Part shown: positions 9,366 through 18,277 of the stretch, piece by piece
Numbering within the stretch: position 1 is the stretch's first letter
How the letters are laid out: the number at the start of each line of letters is the position of its first letter
DNA from: Winogradskyella haliclonae
GTDB taxonomy: Bacteria > Bacteroidota > Bacteroidia > Flavobacteriales > Flavobacteriaceae
Direction of reading: 5' to 3'
Assembly: GCF_014635865.1 (NCBI RefSeq)
Contig: NZ_BMDQ01000001.1
Coordinates: 496,001-560,000 of the forward strand
DNA length: 64,000 nucleotides
The notes under the pieces: generated by a model
Database searches by the model: none
Told to the model about the DNA's origin: nothing
Seen by the model: only the letters and a program-made list of their open reading frames with translations
Translations under genes and position numbers: made by a program

Positions 9366-9414
9366 GGCAATTGCCTCATATCAATTTATCAATTTTAGTC
9401 ATATCTTTAGCCTT

Positions 9415-10359
9415 ATGAGTAACAAATACACGATTGCATTTTATAATATAGAAAACTTGTTCGACACAAAAGATGACGAACATACTAATGATGATGATTT
9501 TTTACCAACTTCTGCCAAACGTTGGACCACCAAACGCTATGAGAAAAAACTAAAGAAATTAGGTCGGGTTATTTCACAAATTGGCGAAGAAGATGTTGAT
9601 TTTCCGCCCGCAATTGTAGGCCTAGCTGAAGTTGAAAATAAATACGTGGTGAAGGATTTGATTAAAAGCAAATATCTAAAACATTACAATTACGATATTG
9701 TGCATTACGACTCCTCTGATGAACGCGGTATTGATGTGGCCTTGATTTATAATGCTGATGTGTTTAAAGTTTCACATTCCGAACCTTTTGCAGTTTACCT
9801 TACAAAAGAAGATGGAAGTCGTGATTATACAAGAGATGTTCTATTAGTTACCGGTCGTTTGAATAATGAACAAGTACATATTATAGTTAATCATTGGTCG
9901 TCAAGACGTCAAGGACAGCAAGAAACTGAACACAAACGACTGACTGCGGCGGATACTGTTAATCGTATTATTGAAGTCTTACAAAAAAACTATGATGATC
10001 CAAAAATCATTGTCATGGGTGATTTTAACGATACACCTCAGAATAATAGTTTGCTATCTATAGAAGAGAAATCAAATCTCTATAACCCATTTAAAAAAGT
10101 TTCTACTCAAGAAAAAGGGAGCTTAAACCATAATTTTGAATGGCATTTGTTTGATCAAATTTTAATATCTACCAACTTTTTTAATGCTACTTCTACCCAA
10201 TTCAATTTATCTGAAGCAGATGTGTTTAACTCAAAATTCTTAACGCAATACCATGGTAAATACAAAGGGCAACCTTTTAGGACATATGTAGGTAAACGTT
10301 ACAAAGGCGGTTATAGCGACCACTTCCCTGTTTATATTGAATTGAAAGAAGACGGCTAA
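9415..10359 (+). CDS. Endonuclease/exonuclease/phosphatase family protein
   Basis: The protein has 314 residues and the EEP (DNase I-like) fold. Visible family motifs are FYNIENLFD at residues 8-16, the metal-binding Glu in VGLAEVENK (about residues 64-72), NHWSSRR in the middle, GDFNDTP (the DxN active-site motif), and the terminal SDHFPVY with the catalytic Asp-His pair. There is no signal peptide, so it is probably cytoplasmic. The substrate (nucleic acid, phospholipid or phosphoester) cannot be told from sequence. It is followed after 2 bases by a PorP/SprF gene, suggesting co-transcription. Confidence 0.88.
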   Translation: MSNKYTIAFYNIENLFDTKDDEHTNDDDFLPTSAKRWTTKRYEKKLKKLGRVISQIGEEDVDFPPAIVGLAEVENKYVVKDLIKSKYLKHYNYDIVHYDSSDERGIDVALIYNADVFKVSHSEPFAVYLTKEDGSRDYTRDVLLVTGRLNNEQVHIIVNHWSSRRQGQQETEHKRLTAADTVNRIIEVLQKNYDDPKIIVMGDFNDTPQNNSLLSIEEKSNLYNPFKKVSTQEKGSLNHNFEWHLFDQILISTNFFNATSTQFNLSEADVFNSKFLTQYHGKYKGQPFRTYVGKRYKGGYSDHFPVYIELKEDG

Positions 10360-10361
10360 AA

Positions 10362-11267
10362 ATGAAACATTTCTATTGTACAATTTTGTATCTGTATTGT
10401 CTTATTGGCTTCTCACAACAAGACCCACAATACACCCAATACATGTACAATATGCCTGTGATAAATCCAGCTTATGTTGGTGCTACAGAAAATCTAAATC
10501 TTGGTCTATTATATCGCAATCAATGGACAGAAATTGATGGTGCGCCACAAACAAGCACTTTTTTTGGTAACTTTAAACTCTCTGAAAATATAGGTGCTGG
10601 ACTTTCTATTATTGCAGATCAATTAGGCCCCGTAAAAGAAACTAATGTTTATGCAGATATAGGTTATACCATAAGCCTTAAAGAAAATCATAAACTTGCA
10701 TTTGGATTAAAAATAGGAGCTACATTCCATGATATTGGGCTAAATAATTTAATTGTTTTTGACCCAAACGACCCTTTTTTTAGTGAAAACATAAACAGTA
10801 CAACCCCAAATATTGGCGCTGGAATATTCTACTTTACTGAAAACTATTATGCAGGTATTTCTGTACCTAATCTTTTAAGCTCAGTGCATCTCAACGCTAA
10901 TGGTAATCGTTTAGGATCGGAGATTCAACACTTTTTTGTTACTGGAGGTTACGTGTTTGTATGCTCTGAAAAGGCCAAACTAAAGCCTTCATTTTTAGTT
11001 AAGTCTGCCTTTGATGCCCCTTTGTCTTTTGACTTAAATACCAATGTGCTTCTATACAACAAACTTGAACTTGGCATTTCTTATCGTAATGACGATTCGT
11101 TTTCTGGCTTAGTAAACTTTGCCATAACACCAAAACTCAACATAGGATATGCTTACGATGCAATTACGTCAGACATCAGAGAATTTGCACTGTCTTCTCA
11201 TGAAGTATTGATACGCTACAGTTTTACTAAAAAAGAAACCCGAATTAAATCTCCTCGCTTTTTTTAG
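10362..11267 (+). CDS. PorP/SprF family type IX secretion-associated membrane protein
   Basis: It has 301 residues. A signal peptide (about residues 1-18, ending GFSQ) is followed by the family hallmark QDPQYTQYMYNMPVINPAYVGA at residues 19-40, then a repeated aromatic beta-strand pattern of an outer-membrane barrel. Members of this family help anchor or export proteins through the Bacteroidota type IX secretion system, usually paired with a large adhesin. Here no adhesin lies next to it; the partner may be elsewhere. The last base abuts the convergent CYTH gene. Confidence 0.9.
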   Translation: MKHFYCTILYLYCLIGFSQQDPQYTQYMYNMPVINPAYVGATENLNLGLLYRNQWTEIDGAPQTSTFFGNFKLSENIGAGLSIIADQLGPVKETNVYADIGYTISLKENHKLAFGLKIGATFHDIGLNNLIVFDPNDPFFSENINSTTPNIGAGIFYFTENYYAGISVPNLLSSVHLNANGNRLGSEIQHFFVTGGYVFVCSEKAKLKPSFLVKSAFDAPLSFDLNTNVLLYNKLELGISYRNDDSFSGLVNFAITPKLNIGYAYDAITSDIREFALSSHEVLIRYSFTKKETRIKSPRFF

Positions 11268-11735
11268 TTACCAATTTTTGAATGGATATTGGCTTAAATT
11301 AGAGTTGTAATATTTAACATCTCCCGTCACTTCTTCTCCTAGCCATTCAGGTTTTTCAAAGGGTTCTGTTTCAGAATTAAGCTCTATTTCGGCTATAATT
11401 AATCCTTCGTTATCTCCATAAAATTCATCAACTTCAAACATATGATTTCCAACTTTAATCTCATATCTAGTTTTATCAATAATCCCTTTTTCGCAGAGTA
11501 CTAATAAAGCTTCGGCGTCTTCTTTAGAGATGTCTTTTTCCCATTCAAAACGGCTTAAACCATCCGATGAAGATTTTCCTTTTACAGTTAAAATACCTTT
11601 ATCTTTTTTTAACCGAATCCTAACGGTTCGTTCTGGGTGGCTATTTAAAAATCCCTGTTTTATCTGGTAAGAATTAGAAGATGCGTCTTTAAAAGCTTCA
11701 GATTTTACTAAAAATTTTCGTTCTATTTCAGTCAT
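11268..11735 (-). CDS. CYTH domain protein (triphosphate tunnel metalloenzyme)
   Basis: It has 155 residues. The N-terminal EIERKFLVK at residues 3-11 is the ExExK signature of the CYTH superfamily, and alternating Arg/Lys and Glu residues (RIRLKKDK, FEWEK, IIAEIEL) form the charged tunnel. Such enzymes hydrolyse inorganic triphosphate or nucleoside triphosphates; small stand-alone bacterial ones are usually tripolyphosphatases. It is divergent from dinB with only 21 bases between the starts and convergent with the PorP/SprF gene. Confidence 0.9.
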   Translation of the reverse strand: MTEIERKFLVKSEAFKDASSNSYQIKQGFLNSHPERTVRIRLKKDKGILTVKGKSSSDGLSRFEWEKDISKEDAEALLVLCEKGIIDKTRYEIKVGNHMFEVDEFYGDNEGLIIAEIELNSETEPFEKPEWLGEEVTGDVKYYNSNLSQYPFKNW

Positions 11736-11756
11736 AATATTGCCTAAATTTACAGT

Positions 11757-12866
11757 ATGTCTAACGATTTACCAATCCGAAAAATAATTCATGTAGATAT
11801 GGATGCCTTTTATGCATCTGTAGAACAGTTAGACAATCCTGAGTTGCGAGGAAAACCTATTGCTGTTGGTGGCGGTGGCAAACGTGGTGTCATCAGTGCT
11901 GCTAGCTACGAAGCTCGTAAATTTGGTGTGAGAAGTGCCATGTCTGGTCGTCTGGCAGAAAAATTGTGCCCAGATCTTATTTTTGTGAGAACCAACTTTG
12001 CACGCTATAATGAAGTGTCTCAAAACATTAGAAAAATATTTCATGAGTATACCGATTTAGTCGAGCCACTTTCCTTAGATGAAGCCTATCTCGATGTGAC
12101 CGAAAATAAAATAGGAATGCCTAGTGCATCAATTATTGCTCAAGAGATAAGGCAACGTATTTTTGAAGATACTGGCTTAACAGCTTCTGCTGGTATTTCT
12201 ATTAACAAATTTGTAGCTAAAGTGGCTAGCGATTATAACAAGCCTAACGGTCAAAAAACGGTAAACCCTGAAGATGTTTTACAATTTTTAGAGGATTTGG
12301 ATATCCGAAAATTCTATGGTGTCGGTAAAGTCACAGCCGAAAAAATGTACCAAAAAGGCATTTTTACAGGTAAAAATTTAAAGTCTAAATCATTGGAATA
12401 CCTCACTGAAAACTTCGGAAAATCTGGCAGCTATTACTACTATATTGTTCGCGGCATCCATAACAGTCCAGTAAAGCCAAACCGTATCCGAAAATCTCTA
12501 GCCGCTGAGCGCACATTTAGCGAAAATCTGTCTTCAGAGGTTTTTATGCTCGAAAAGCTGAATCACATTGCTGAAGAGGTTTCTAGACGATTAGACAAAA
12601 GCAAAGTAGCAGGGAAAACAGTAACACTAAAAATAAAGTACAGCGACTTTACACTACAGACTCGCAGCAAGACATTGCCTTATTTTATTAGTGATAAAGC
12701 CATTATTTTAGAAACTGCTAAAGATTTATTGTATCAAGAAAAGTTAAATAATTCTGTTCGCCTTTTAGGCATCTCTCTATCTAATTTAAATACTGAAGTT
12801 ACAAAAAAGAAATCCACGGAAAAGCAAAAGAAATCTGTTAGCGTACAGTTAAAATTTGAGTTTTAA
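11757..12866 (+). CDS. dinB: DNA polymerase IV (Y-family)
   Basis: This translesion polymerase has 369 residues. It has the Y-family motifs HVDMDAFYASVEQ at residues 13-25 (first metal Asp pair), SYEARKFGVRSAM, and SLDEAYLDV at about residues 103-111 (second catalytic Asp-Glu). Next come the thumb helix-hairpin-helix around KFYGVGKVTAEK and the little-finger domain. The C-terminal Lys-rich tail ends with QLKFEF, which may serve as a sliding-clamp contact. A -7-like TAAATTTA ends just before the start, so the leader is very short. I saw no LexA-type box. Confidence 0.95.
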   Translation: MSNDLPIRKIIHVDMDAFYASVEQLDNPELRGKPIAVGGGGKRGVISAASYEARKFGVRSAMSGRLAEKLCPDLIFVRTNFARYNEVSQNIRKIFHEYTDLVEPLSLDEAYLDVTENKIGMPSASIIAQEIRQRIFEDTGLTASAGISINKFVAKVASDYNKPNGQKTVNPEDVLQFLEDLDIRKFYGVGKVTAEKMYQKGIFTGKNLKSKSLEYLTENFGKSGSYYYYIVRGIHNSPVKPNRIRKSLAAERTFSENLSSEVFMLEKLNHIAEEVSRRLDKSKVAGKTVTLKIKYSDFTLQTRSKTLPYFISDKAIILETAKDLLYQEKLNNSVRLLGISLSNLNTEVTKKKSTEKQKKSVSVQLKFEF

Positions 12867-12905
12867 AAAAAGCCCTTGTATTAATTCATGTAAATTGTAA
12901 CCACT

Positions 12906-13268
12906 ATGAAGACAAAACTATTACATGCATCTCCTGTACTGCCTAGTCAAGATATTGATAGAGATGTGGCTTGGTATGAAAAATACCTTGGATTTTCACT
13001 CTTATACAAAGACGCAATGTATGCCGTTATGCGAAGAGAAAATATCTACTTTCACTTACAATGGCATGCCGACACTGAAGACGATCCTTTACTTGGCGGT
13101 TCTGTGATGAAAATATTTGTTGATGATATACAACCTATTTTTGAAGAATTTGTTGAACGTGGCACTATAAAACCTGAAAAACTGAGACTAAAAACCGATT
13201 GGGGTACCAGCGAGTTTGGTTTTTATGACTTGAATACTAATGCTATTTTCTTTGTTCAAGATTTATAA
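12906..13268 (+). CDS. VOC (glyoxalase/bleomycin resistance) family protein
   Basis: This 120-residue protein has one VOC module: the start KLLHASPVLPSQDIDRDVAWYEKYLGF is typical of the fold, followed by FHLQWHADTEDDP with potential metal-binding His, and the end GFYDLNTNAIFFVQ. It is a single beta-alpha-beta-beta-beta repeat pair, so probably a dimer. The substrate cannot be assigned. A second frame over its 5' part is a shadow. It is followed after 24 bases by a lipoprotein gene. Confidence 0.85.
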   Translation: MKTKLLHASPVLPSQDIDRDVAWYEKYLGFSLLYKDAMYAVMRRENIYFHLQWHADTEDDPLLGGSVMKIFVDDIQPIFEEFVERGTIKPEKLRLKTDWGTSEFGFYDLNTNAIFFVQDL

Positions 13269-13292
13269 GCCTTTTTTAACACATCGTCAATC

Positions 13293-14282
13293 ATGAAACT
13301 ACTAAAGCTTTTTATCTCAATATTTACTTTTTCGCTTGTTTTATCATGTGACGAAAAGGTAAAAACTCCTGAAGTTGATAATAAAACAACACAAACCGAA
13401 GCCATAAAAGAAGGTGTTCAGCCATTTGCTAAAGACATCTTTTCGAAATTTACCAATGTTAGAGATTTTACAATAAATAGAGATGAAACCGAAGCCTATT
13501 TTTCGTTGCAAAGCCCAGCGCGAGAGTTATCAGTAATTATGAAAATTGAAAAAGTAAACAATCGTTGGCAAGCACCAGAAATTACAAACTTCTCAGGCAG
13601 GTTTACCGATTTAGAACCCTTTTTATCACCAGATAACCTCAAACTTTATTTTGTGTCTAACAGACCCTTTTCAAAAGATAGTACAAATACTAAGGATATG
13701 GACATTTGGTATGTGGAGCGCGCAACAATAACTGATGCTTGGTCTACCCCTAAAAATATTGGTGCGCCTATTAATACTGATGGTGATGAGTTTTACCCTG
13801 CTGTAGCTACCAATGGCAATCTTTATTTTACGACCATAAAAAAAGAGCTAGAATCTGCAGATGATATTTTTATGAGTAAATGGGAAAACGGCACATATAC
13901 TGAACCTGTAATTTTAGGTGAAGGCGTTAACACAAAAGGTGCGGAATATAATGCCTTTATTGCTCCCGATGAGTCTTACATTATTTTTGGTGGTTGGCGA
14001 CGCACAGATGGATTGGGCTCTGGCGATATGTATATATGCAAAAATGTAGATGGCGAATGGACAAAAGCCGAAAACCTTGGAGAAAAGATTAATTCTAAAG
14101 ACATGGAATTTTGCCCTTTTGTAAATAACGAAACACTTTACTTTACTAGTCGTAGAAGTAACGTTACAAAAAAAGAAGATGGCTATACAAATGCTGAAGA
14201 ATTACTCTCAGAGATTAACAGATACGATAATGGAGCCAGCAGGATTTATAAAGTGGATTTTAGCAGCCTTTTAAATGATTGA
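13293..14282 (+). CDS. PD40/WD40-like beta-propeller lipoprotein
   Basis: It has 329 residues. The signal peptide ends with lipobox LVLSC and Cys19. The rest contains several PD40-type blades, for example DLEPFLSPDNLKLYFVSNRP, EFYPAVATNGNLYFTT and EYNAFIAPDESYIIFGG, each marking a beta-propeller strand set. These propellers occur in Bacteroidota envelope proteins, often beside OmpA domains, but no enzyme motif is visible here. It is probably attached to the outer membrane facing the periplasm or surface. It may be co-transcribed with the VOC gene. Confidence 0.85.
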   Translation: MKLLKLFISIFTFSLVLSCDEKVKTPEVDNKTTQTEAIKEGVQPFAKDIFSKFTNVRDFTINRDETEAYFSLQSPARELSVIMKIEKVNNRWQAPEITNFSGRFTDLEPFLSPDNLKLYFVSNRPFSKDSTNTKDMDIWYVERATITDAWSTPKNIGAPINTDGDEFYPAVATNGNLYFTTIKKELESADDIFMSKWENGTYTEPVILGEGVNTKGAEYNAFIAPDESYIIFGGWRRTDGLGSGDMYICKNVDGEWTKAENLGEKINSKDMEFCPFVNNETLYFTSRRSNVTKKEDGYTNAEELLSEINRYDNGASRIYKVDFSSLLND

Positions 14283-14310
14283 TTTGACTTTCTAAAAGTT
14301 TACCACGAAC

Positions 14311-14320
14311 TTCGTTATCG
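14311..14320 (+). repeat. Left copy of a 10-bp inverted repeat around the GNAT pair
   Basis: TTCGTTATCG here is the exact reverse complement of CGATAACGAA at 15462-15471. The two copies enclose both GNAT genes and little else, as expected for a moved gene cassette, but ten bases alone can occur by chance. Confidence 0.45.
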
Positions 14321-14377
14321 ACCGATAAAATCAATTAAAACTGAATTTATCTAAGCATTAGCTGCAAGCAAAAAACT

Positions 14378-14818
14378 ATGATTCGACCATACATACCAGA
14401 GGATAAAGAGAGTTTACTAAAAATATTTAAGCTTAACATTCCTAAATATTTTGATACAAACGAACTAAATGATTTCAAAGAGTATCTTGAAAAAAAGTCT
14501 AATACTTATTTAACAATAGAACTGGATAGTAAAATTGTTGGCGGGACTGGTTACTATGTCAATGGAAATGATAAATCTGGACGAATTACTTGGATCTTCT
14601 TTGATCCAAATTATTCTGGGCAAGGGTTAGGAAAGCAGTCTGTAGAATACTGTTTAAAACTGCTACGCGAAGATAGTAGAGTAGAAAAATTTATTGTAAC
14701 CACTTCCCAGTTAGCATATAAGTTTTTTGAAAAATTTGGTTATGAAATTATTCGAGTTGAAAAAAATTATTGGGGAAAAGGGCTTGATTTGTACGAAATG
14801 GAAAAAATCAACAAATGA
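14378..14818 (+). CDS. GNAT family N-acetyltransferase (first of a pair)
   Basis: It has 146 residues. It shows the GNAT fold with the acetyl-CoA pyrophosphate loop in SGQGLGKQSVEY (about residues 86-97; Q/RxxGxG/A pattern) preceded by the beta-strand RITWIFFDPNY. The C-terminal YKFFEKFGYEII is the typical final motif. The acceptor substrate is unknown. Its stop overlaps the second acetyltransferase by four bases (ATGA), so both are made together. The pair lies between inverted repeats and is AT-rich compared with the neighbours, which suggests an acquired module. Confidence 0.9.
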   Translation: MIRPYIPEDKESLLKIFKLNIPKYFDTNELNDFKEYLEKKSNTYLTIELDSKIVGGTGYYVNGNDKSGRITWIFFDPNYSGQGLGKQSVEYCLKLLREDSRVEKFIVTTSQLAYKFFEKFGYEIIRVEKNYWGKGLDLYEMEKINK

Positions 14819-15327
14819 AAATCAGAAAAGTAAAAATTCAAGATATTAATAAATTAGCAGAAATCGGAAAACGAACTTTTTTCGAAACTTTTTCATCTGA
14901 AAATAGTGAAGAAAATATGACCGAATATTTAGAAAACAGATTTTCTTCCAAAAAACTAAGAACTGAACTCGCTGACCCAAATGCTGAATTTTATTTTGCA
15001 GAACTTGATAGTAAGATAATAGGGTATTTAAAAGTAAATAGCGGAAAATCTCAAACCGAGATACAAGATGAAAACTCACTTGAAATTGAACGGATTTATG
15101 TGTTAAAAAAGTTTCACGGAAAAAAAATTGGACAAATTCTTTATGAAAAAGCTGTTGAGTTAGCGAATGAAAAAAAGGTGGAATATATTTGGTTAGGTGT
15201 TTGGGAAAAAAACCCTAGAGCAATCCGATTTTATAAAAAAAATGGATTTGTAGAATTTGACAAGCATATTTTCAAACTTGGAGATGATGAACAAACAGAT
15301 ATAATGATGAAACTTAAACTAAATTAA
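14815..15327 (+). CDS. GNAT family N-acetyltransferase (second of a pair)
   Basis: It has 170 residues. The start IRKVKIQDINKLAEIGKRTFFETF is typical of the RimI/PhnO-like group. The acetyl-CoA loop is HGKKIGQILYEKA at about residues 98-110, following LEIERIYVLKKF, and RAIRFYKKNGFVEF is the C-terminal motif. It overlaps the first GNAT gene by four bases. It resembles stand-alone acetyltransferases sometimes annotated as spermidine or antibiotic acetylases, but the substrate cannot be read from the sequence. Confidence 0.9.
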   Translation: MKIRKVKIQDINKLAEIGKRTFFETFSSENSEENMTEYLENRFSSKKLRTELADPNAEFYFAELDSKIIGYLKVNSGKSQTEIQDENSLEIERIYVLKKFHGKKIGQILYEKAVELANEKKVEYIWLGVWEKNPRAIRFYKKNGFVEFDKHIFKLGDDEQTDIMMKLKLN

Positions 15328-15340
15328 AAAGCCAGTAGCT

Positions 15341-15470
15341 AACAACTTGTATAATTCATTGCTAGTACTTACCTATTTCTTAAAATCCTCGCGGACTTTC
15401 TATCTGTGATTTATTTGCTAACTTTAGTACCTAAACCACGCAACGAAATCATACACAAAACCGATAACGA
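15341..15470. repeat. Imperfect palindromic intergenic element after the GNAT pair
   Basis: The left arm around 15348-15362 (TTGTATAATTCATTGC) pairs, with G-T wobbles and one bulge, with the right arm around 15439-15456 (GCAACGAAATCATACAC). The ends extend to GTAC on the inner side of both arms. This is a folded single-strand shape of the kind seen in attC-like recombination sites or REP-like intergenic repeats. No integrase or transposase lies in the window. The element lies between convergent GNAT and pyk genes and may also act as a terminator. Confidence 0.45.
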
Positions 15471-15471
15471 A
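15462..15471 (-). repeat. Right copy of the 10-bp inverted repeat around the GNAT pair
   Basis: CGATAACGAA is the exact reverse complement of the copy at 14311-14320. It lies at the outer edge of the palindromic element and six bases from the pyk stop codon. Confidence 0.45.
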
Positions 15472-15476
15472 ACTCC

Positions 15477-16916
15477 CTAAAAATTACAACTCTCTATTTC
15501 AGTAACTCTCAAAGTATTTACCATACCCTTATCTTTTATTGGCATCGCCGCTAAACTAATGAGCATATCACCAACGCCCAGGTAGCCTTTTTTACAAGCA
15601 ATAGCATTAACGTCTTCAATGGTTTCATCTGTGCTCACAAACTTATCGTAATGAAATGCTGTAACACCCCAAAGTAAACTTAAGCGTGTTAACATGCGTT
15701 TATTTGAGGTAAACACTAAAATATGTGCCGAAGGTCGCCATGCCGAAATTTGAAACGCTGTATAACCACTATTAGTTAATGTTGAAATCGCTTTAGCATC
15801 TATCTCATTTGCCATTTTAGCAGCATGATAACAAATAGATTTAGTAATATATCTTTTGGTACGGATATGTGGCGGTAATTGTGGCACTTCAATCAACGAA
15901 GAGTCCTCAACACTACGGATAATATTGGCCATTTGACGTATCACTTCTACTGGGTATTTACCCACAGAGGTTTCACCGGATAACATTACCGCATCTGCAC
16001 CATCCATAACAGAGTTAGCCACATCATTAACCTCAGCACGTGTTGGTGTTAAACTAGAAATCATGGTTTCCATCATTTGTGTCGCAATAATTACAGGTAT
16101 GCGTGCACGTTTTGCACGATGTACCAATTGCTTTTGTACTAATGGGACTTCTTCCGCTGGGATTTCGACACCCAAATCACCACGAGCTACCATTAAGCCA
16201 TCACAATAGGCTACAATCTTATCGATATTAGCTACTGCTTCTGGTTTCTCGATTTTTGCTATAATTGGAATTTTCTCTTTACTATGCTCACTAATTAACT
16301 TCTGGAGCTCCATTAAATCCTCGGCATGTCTTACAAAAGATAGTGCTATCCAATCTACATCTTGACCAATTGCAAAAACGGCATCTTCAACATCCTTTTC
16401 TGTTAATGCGGGCTGAGAAATATTTGTATTTGGAAGGTTAACCCCTTTTTTAGATTTTAATGGTCCACCTTGAATAACTTTGGCTTTTACTTCAGATTTT
16501 CCGTTAGTAGAAACAACTTCGAAAATTAATTTTCCATCATCTAAAAGAATACGTTCGCCTGGTTTTGCATCTTGAGGAAACTTATCATAAGTCATGTAAA
16601 CACGCTCTTTAGTGCCTTCAAAACGTTTTCCTGTAGCAAAGACTATTTCATCTCCAGGGTTAACAACAACCTCCTCTTTCATAGTACCAACACGTAATTT
16701 TGGACCTTGTAAATCTGCCAAAATTGCTGCGTTATAGCCATATTCTTCATTAAGGTCACGTATCATCTTAATTCTCTTTTTTACACCTTCATAATCGGCA
16801 TGAGAAAAGTTAATTCTAAACACATTTGCGCCTTCTTCTAACATTTGTTTTAAAACACTCTTACTGCTTGTAGCTGGACCAAGCGTAGCTACTATCTTTG
16901 TTTTCTTATTCTTCAT
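15477..16916 (-). CDS. pyk: Pyruvate kinase
   Basis: This last enzyme of glycolysis converts phosphoenolpyruvate and ADP to pyruvate and ATP in the cytoplasm. It has 479 residues. The start KKTKIVATLGPATSS, the active-site block IPIIAKIEKPEAVANIDKI with its catalytic Lys, the metal-binding MVARGDLGVEIPAEEVP and ATQMMETM are all present, followed by the C-terminal allosteric domain. It lies 5 bases after the IPExxxVDY-family gene and is the last gene of the acpP-fabF-rnc-pyk line-up, although a 125-base gap before the IPExxxVDY gene may hold a separate promoter. Confidence 0.97.
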   Translation of the reverse strand: MKNKKTKIVATLGPATSSKSVLKQMLEEGANVFRINFSHADYEGVKKRIKMIRDLNEEYGYNAAILADLQGPKLRVGTMKEEVVVNPGDEIVFATGKRFEGTKERVYMTYDKFPQDAKPGERILLDDGKLIFEVVSTNGKSEVKAKVIQGGPLKSKKGVNLPNTNISQPALTEKDVEDAVFAIGQDVDWIALSFVRHAEDLMELQKLISEHSKEKIPIIAKIEKPEAVANIDKIVAYCDGLMVARGDLGVEIPAEEVPLVQKQLVHRAKRARIPVIIATQMMETMISSLTPTRAEVNDVANSVMDGADAVMLSGETSVGKYPVEVIRQMANIIRSVEDSSLIEVPQLPPHIRTKRYITKSICYHAAKMANEIDAKAISTLTNSGYTAFQISAWRPSAHILVFTSNKRMLTRLSLLWGVTAFHYDKFVSTDETIEDVNAIACKKGYLGVGDMLISLAAMPIKDKGMVNTLRVTEIESCNF

Positions 16917-16921
16917 TAATT

Positions 16922-17401
16922 CTAAAAAATTAAATGTTCCTTCGATTTTATTTTAGTCAAATCTACAGCGTAACTCGTAATAATTTGAGGTACGTTTTGT
17001 AGCTTACTAATCATCAGTTTTTCGTTAATTTGTTGCGTTTCGTTAGATATTTTTATAAAAAAATCTACTTGTTTTAATTCAGGAAGCAAATTATACGTTT
17101 TGGTTACCCTTTTGTCCTCACTAAATAAAACACCACTACTAGATAAGCTCTCTTCTTCCTTTTTACAAATATTTGCAATAAGATTCCAAGTTGTATCACC
17201 AGAGACATTGTAATACTCATATACAGCATATGATGACGAAGTGTAATTTAGGTCCAAATCTTTTTCCTTTCGTTCTAAATTGATACCCAAAAACTTATTA
17301 ATCATATACGCCAATCGGTAATCTTCTAACCCGCAATGAATGGCAATAAGCACGTACGAATCGTCATAAAAATCATCAACTAAAAGCTTATGCATTGCCA
17401 T
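16922..17401 (-). CDS. IPExxxVDY family protein
   Basis: It has 159 residues and no signal peptide. The family-defining motif near the middle-to-end reads LPELKQVDF (consensus IPExxxVDY). This small Bacteroidota family is regularly found directly before pyk, as here. Its function is not known; a regulatory or assembly role for pyruvate kinase is suggested only by the stable neighbourhood. Confidence 0.85.
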   Translation of the reverse strand: MAMHKLLVDDFYDDSYVLIAIHCGLEDYRLAYMINKFLGINLERKEKDLDLNYTSSSYAVYEYYNVSGDTTWNLIANICKKEEESLSSSGVLFSEDKRVTKTYNLLPELKQVDFFIKISNETQQINEKLMISKLQNVPQIITSYAVDLTKIKSKEHLIF

Positions 17402-17526
17402 ATTCCTATTTGCAAATAATTAGGTAAATATAAGGTATAAAATTAGGGGAAATATTAAGTTTATATCAAACTTAAGAGAATAAAATTACGAAAACGTTTG
17501 CGCTAAATGATAGTGCTTTAGGGTAA

Positions 17527-18270
17527 TTAAGTGTGTGTCTTTATCTGTCCTTGGAACGCAAAAAATGCACGCTTCGATGCTTTTTCTTCAGCCTTCTTTT
17601 TAGAAGTTGCACGACCTTTTGCTACCACTTTGTCATCAATACTCAACTTAACTGCAAAATGCTTTAGCGCATCATTCCCTGTGTCTTCATAGACTTCATA
17701 GTCAAAGGTCTTTTTCTCTTTTTGACACCATTCTATCAATAAACTCTTATAGCTAATCACTTTACCTTCGAGTTTTTCTATATCGACATGCGGAAGAATA
17801 ACATTTTTATAAATAAACTTCTCACAAGCTTTATAACCTTTATCTAGGTATATGGCACCAACAATAGCTTCGAAAAGATTGCCGTGAATATTACTGCCAA
17901 AGTTATCTTTTGGTATTCTACTGGTTACCAAATCAATAAGTTTTAGCTCTCGTCCTAATTCATTTAAATGCTCACGACTTACTACTTTAGAACGCATCTT
18001 TGTTAAATAACCTTCATCGCCATGGGGTACTTCATTAAAAAGATAAGAGGCAATTACAGAACTAAGCATAGCATCACCTACAAACTCTAAACGTTCGTAA
18101 TTAATAGGATTACCTTTTTTGTCCTTAATATTCATAGAACGATGCGTAAATGCCTTAATGTAGAACGATTTGTTTTTGGGTTTAAACCCAAGAATCTGTT
18201 GAAGTTGTAAAAAAAAATTCCCGTCTTCTTCAGAACGGGAATTTTTTAATATGTTACGAATGAAGCTCAT
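17527..18270 (-). CDS. rnc: Ribonuclease III
   Basis: This double-strand RNA endonuclease is used in rRNA processing and RNA turnover. It has 247 residues. The signature NYERLEFVGDAMLS is at residues 57-70 with catalytic Glu62 and Asp66. The second acidic pair is in the GNLFEAIVGAIYLD block at about residues 129-142, and a C-terminal double-stranded RNA-binding domain (about residues 175-243) ends with ATSKKKAEEKASKRAF. It lies 7 bases after fabF, in the widespread acpP-fabF-rnc order. Confidence 0.97.
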   Translation of the reverse strand: MSFIRNILKNSRSEEDGNFFLQLQQILGFKPKNKSFYIKAFTHRSMNIKDKKGNPINYERLEFVGDAMLSSVIASYLFNEVPHGDEGYLTKMRSKVVSREHLNELGRELKLIDLVTSRIPKDNFGSNIHGNLFEAIVGAIYLDKGYKACEKFIYKNVILPHVDIEKLEGKVISYKSLLIEWCQKEKKTFDYEVYEDTGNDALKHFAVKLSIDDKVVAKGRATSKKKAEEKASKRAFFAFQGQIKTHT

Positions 18271-18277
18271 TCGGGAT

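Noticed and set aside
14283-15476. Complete integron with integrase
   Set aside because: No integrase gene or cassette array is present; only one possible cassette-like module with an uncertain site.
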